DNA from: Aurantiacibacter aquimixticola
Lineage (GTDB): Bacteria; Pseudomonadota; Alphaproteobacteria; Sphingomonadales; Sphingomonadaceae
Direction of reading: 5' to 3'
DNA: 41,835 bases
Assembly: GCF_003605475.1 (NCBI RefSeq)
Contig: NZ_RAHX01000002.1
Coordinates: forward strand, 1 to 41,835
Shown in pieces: positions 39,548 to 41,835 of the stretch (the first letter of the stretch is position 1; each line of letters begins with the position of its first letter). Under the pieces are notes generated by a model. It did no database searches. It had not been told where the DNA came from and was given only the letters and a program-made list of their open reading frames with translations. Position numbers and translations under genes: made by a program.

Positions 39548-39987
39548 TGGTGGACACCCTCACCGCCGTAGCGCGATCGGAGCGCATGAGCCGGGTTCGC
39601 GCCAAGGACACGAAGCCCGAAATGATCGTGCGGCGCTTGGTTCATGGCATGGGCTATCGCTATCGCCTGCACGATCGCAGGCTTCCCGGCAGCCCCGACC
39701 TTGTGTTCCGGGGTCGTCGAAAAGTCATTTTCGTGCATGGTTGCTTCTGGCACCGGCATCCGGACCCATCATGCAAGCTGGCGCGGATGCCCAAGTCGCG
39801 CCAGGACTTCTGGGTACCAAAACTGGAGGGCAATCGCGAGCGCGACGAGCGCAACCGCGTAGCGCTCGATCGCGAGGGATGGCGACAAATGGTTGTCTGG
39901 GAATGCGAATGCCGCCATGAAGAACAATTGAGGAACAAATTGCGAGATTTCTTGGAGGACGACAATGCCGGACATGCGCGCCATTGA
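39547..39987 (+). CDS. vsr: Very short patch repair endonuclease
   Basis: A 146-residue Vsr nuclease. It shows SERMSRVRAKDTKPEMIVRRL, YRYRLHDRRLPGSPDLVF (with the catalytic Asp in SPD), FVHGCFWHRHPDPSCKLA with zinc Cys/His residues, PKSRQDFW, and WECEC near the end. Vsr nicks beside T in T:G mismatches made by deamination of 5-methylcytosine, so it protects the recognition site of its partner methylase. The gene overlaps the methyltransferase start by 23 bp and the recombinase stop by 1 bp. Presence of Vsr supports the view that the adjacent methylase makes 5-methylcytosine. Confidence 0.95.
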   Translation: MVDTLTAVARSERMSRVRAKDTKPEMIVRRLVHGMGYRYRLHDRRLPGSPDLVFRGRRKVIFVHGCFWHRHPDPSCKLARMPKSRQDFWVPKLEGNRERDERNRVALDREGWRQMVVWECECRHEEQLRNKLRDFLEDDNAGHARH

Positions 39988-41146
39988 GCTATTCGCCGGT
40001 GCGGGCGGCCTAGGCATGGGCATCAGCAAGGCGGGATTCCATCCGGCGCGTATCGTCGAGTGGGACCGGTGGTGCTGCGACACGATACGCGAGAACCGCC
40101 GCGCCAAGGCGGGCGGTATCGGCCGCTGGCCCGACCCGATCGAGGGCGACATTCGCCAGATCGATTTCCGGGGGCACGAGGGCAAGATCGACCTGGTGAG
40201 CGGCGGCCCCCCCTGTCAGCCCTTCTCGCTAGGTGGCAAGCATCGCGCACACGCCGACACGCGCGACATGTGGCCAGAGGCGGTCCGCGTCGTGCGGGAG
40301 ACCCGTCCCAAGGCGTTCGTGTTCGAGAACGTGAAGGGGCTGACCCGCGCGAGCTTCGCGACTTATCTCGCCCATATCGTCCACCAGCTCACCTATCCGG
40401 AGCTGACGCCCCAGCCCGGCGAGGCTTGGATCGATCACATGGAGCGCCTTGAGCGCCATCATACCGCCAGGGGCGGCCGAGACGGACTTCGCTACAATGT
40501 CGTGCACCGAGTGCTGAACGCCGCCAACCACGGCGTTCCCCAGCGCCGCGAGCGCGTGGTGTTCGTTGGCTTCCGGGCCGACCTGGGCATCGAGTGGAGT
40601 TTTCCCGACGAGACGCATTCGATCGAAGCGCTGCTATGGGAGCAGGTGCGATCGGGCGAGTATTGGGAGCGCCACCGGGTCGCTTCGCGCGACCGCGTGC
40701 TCGACCCTCGCCACGTGGCGCGCGCCAAGAAGATGACCGAACGACCCGAGACCGCGGCTTGGCGCACGGTTCGGGACGCGATCGGCGACTTGCCCGATCC
40801 TGAGACCGCGCCCAAGCAGGCGGCGCTATGCCTCAATCACCGGTTCCAGGCGGGCGCGCGCAGCTATATCGGCCATACGGGCAGCCCGATGGACGAACCC
40901 GCCAAGACCTTGAAGGCGGGCGTCCACGGCGTTCCGGGCGGCGAGAACATGTTGCGCCGCGCCGATGGCAGCGTGCGCTATTTCAGCGTGCGCGAGAGCG
41001 CCCGCCTCCAGACCTTTCCCGACGACTATCGCTTTCATGGATCGTGGACGGAATCGATGCGCCAGCTCGGCAACGCCGTTCCCGTCCAGCTCGCCGAGGT
41101 CATCGCGCGCAATGTCTCGCACGAGCTAAGGGCGGTGGCTGGATGA
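39965..41146 (+). CDS. C5-cytosine DNA methyltransferase of the restriction system
   Basis: A 393-residue DNA methylase. Motif I is IELFAGAGGLGMG, motif IV GGPPCQPFS with catalytic C84, motif VI FVFENVKGL, and motif VIII VPQRRERVVFVG. The variable target region spans about 200-310. Motif IX is SVRESARLQTFPDDY and motif X QLGNAVPVQLAEVIA. It transfers methyl from SAM to cytosine C5 in the target sequence to protect it. By pairing with an Eco29kI-like nuclease the site may be CCGCGG, but this is homology only; CCGCGG occurs in this plasmid (for example at 941 and 1610), so it must be methylated if so. Its TGA overlaps the nuclease ATG. Confidence 0.95.
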   Translation: MPDMRAIELFAGAGGLGMGISKAGFHPARIVEWDRWCCDTIRENRRAKAGGIGRWPDPIEGDIRQIDFRGHEGKIDLVSGGPPCQPFSLGGKHRAHADTRDMWPEAVRVVRETRPKAFVFENVKGLTRASFATYLAHIVHQLTYPELTPQPGEAWIDHMERLERHHTARGGRDGLRYNVVHRVLNAANHGVPQRRERVVFVGFRADLGIEWSFPDETHSIEALLWEQVRSGEYWERHRVASRDRVLDPRHVARAKKMTERPETAAWRTVRDAIGDLPDPETAPKQAALCLNHRFQAGARSYIGHTGSPMDEPAKTLKAGVHGVPGGENMLRRADGSVRYFSVRESARLQTFPDDYRFHGSWTESMRQLGNAVPVQLAEVIARNVSHELRAVAG

Positions 41147-41835
41147 CGAAGGAAACAGCCACCGGTCCGGAAGTGCCGGGATATCGGGAGTTCGAGTTCG
41201 ACCTACCCGGCGCGTTGCTCGACCATCTCGTTCGCGCCCTCGACGAGATGGAGTCGGCTCCGCTCGATCCAGAGGGACTGGCGATCGTTCCGGAGGCGCA
41301 AGGCGTCTATCAACTCTTCCTGGACGACGCGCTGGTCTATATCGGCAAGACCGACGCCGAGGCGGGCCTTTTCCGCAGACTCGTTCGCCACTCGACCAAG
41401 ACCCAGCATCGCGCGAACCTCAATCCGGCGCGCGTCCGCTTCAAGGCGATCCGCATCTTCGTGTTCACCGCGATGGACTTGGAGACGCAGCTCATTAAGC
41501 ATTACACCGCCGGGGCTGGAACCCGATGGAATGGCAGTGGCTTCGGGGCGAACGATCCAGGCCGCAATCGCGACAACTCGAAGCCCGGCACGTTCGACCA
41601 AGATTTTCCGATCAATATCGACCACGATATCGGAACCGACCTCGCTGACACCAAGACCGCGGCGGAGGTGGTTTCCGAGCTAAAAACCGCCCTGCCCTAC
41701 ACGTTCCGCTTCGACACCGGACCGGGCCGGTCGCGCAAGCCGCATCCGGACCTCGCCAACACCATGGTCACGATCTCGCCCGATCGAACGACTGCGCGCG
41801 GCGTCATCGAGGAGCTGGTGCCCCAGCTTCCGCCA
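41143..41835 (+). CDS. Eco29kI-like GIY-YIG restriction endonuclease, 5' part
   Basis: ATG 41143 overlaps the methylase stop (ATGA). The gene runs through the circular join to TAG at 157, 261 residues in all. The GIY-YIG core is GVYQLFL (Tyr56) and LVYIGKTD (Tyr66), then GLFRRLVRHS with Arg79 and His83. Glu114 in MDLETQLIKHY and Asn130 in TRWNGSGFG follow. These correspond to the catalytic Tyr, Tyr, Arg, His, Glu and Asn of Eco29kI. The following PGTFDQDFPINID block is typical of the same family. It cleaves unmethylated target DNA. The whole recombinase - vsr - methylase - nuclease set is translated as an overlapping chain. Confidence 0.9.
   Translation, partial: MTKETATGPEVPGYREFEFDLPGALLDHLVRALDEMESAPLDPEGLAIVPEAQGVYQLFLDDALVYIGKTDAEAGLFRRLVRHSTKTQHRANLNPARVRFKAIRIFVFTAMDLETQLIKHYTAGAGTRWNGSGFGANDPGRNRDNSKPGTFDQDFPINIDHDIGTDLADTKTAAEVVSELKTALPYTFRFDTGPGRSRKPHPDLANTMVTISPDRTTARGVIEELVPQLPP
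41772..41835. repeat. Second copy of the terminal 64-bp overlap
   Basis: Identical to bases 1-64; see that entry. It should be removed when the circle is closed. Confidence 0.93.

Overview
The window reads as one complete circular plasmid of 41,771 bp. Bases 1-64 are repeated exactly at 41,772-41,835, and the last gene runs across that join. GC-rich codon use, the ParA-ParB-RepA cluster, the TonB receptor families and the PepSY/DJ-1 gene sets suggest an alphaproteobacterium, most likely a sphingomonad (Sphingomonadaceae/Erythrobacteraceae). This placement is inferred from family resemblance, not measured. No relaxase, mating-pair genes, tRNA, rRNA, CRISPR array or intact insertion sequence was seen.

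Layout. (a) 38,975 across the join to 157: an overlapping operon of serine recombinase, Vsr repair nuclease, C5-cytosine methyltransferase and a GIY-YIG (Eco29kI-like) restriction enzyme. A perfect 11-bp inverted repeat lies just upstream. (b) 185-1,980: two small proteins read leftward (DUF3892 and a duplicated-motif protein). They diverge from an XRE regulator and a frameshifted ImmA/IrrE protease. (c) 2,504-9,323: lipoprotein glycosidase, NmrA/SDR oxidoreductases with an AraC regulator, and a DJ-1/PfpI - DUF3817 - CopD-like operon facing a GlxA-type regulator. (d) 9,427-17,376: metal or siderophore uptake, with two TonB receptors, a PepSY ferric-reductase-like protein, a Tat-exported DJ-1 protein and a methyltransferase.

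(e) 18,051-20,759: an ABC-three-component (ABC-3C) conflict system. It has an HNH effector, a middle component 6 broken by a one-base deletion, and a DUF2326 ATPase. (f) 21,000-26,000: the replicon core. It holds parA, parB, three 16-bp palindromes that are probable parS sites, the repA initiator, a two-gene module with a TIR/Rossmann-like protein, and about 22-bp iterons marking the likely origin. (g) 26,200-30,900: a highly structured leader RNA that could mask the ribosome binding site of an unknown secreted protein, a gene cut by an in-frame amber codon, a membrane protein, a ribbon-helix-helix regulator with an operator, and two decayed genes (SNase, SRAP/YedK).

(h) 31,203-38,444: an M16 zinc protease and a leftward CvaA/CvaB-type exporter pair. 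The exporter pair diverges from a 95-aa double-glycine peptide and a small membrane protein, forming a self-contained candidate microcin cassette with no recognised relative.

Functionally the plasmid combines maintenance (Par/Rep, restriction-modification), defence (restriction-modification, ABC-3C, possibly the TIR-like pair), competition (microcin) and nutrient acquisition (TonB/PepSY). At least five genes carry disabling lesions, so part of the cargo is either decaying or affected by sequence errors.
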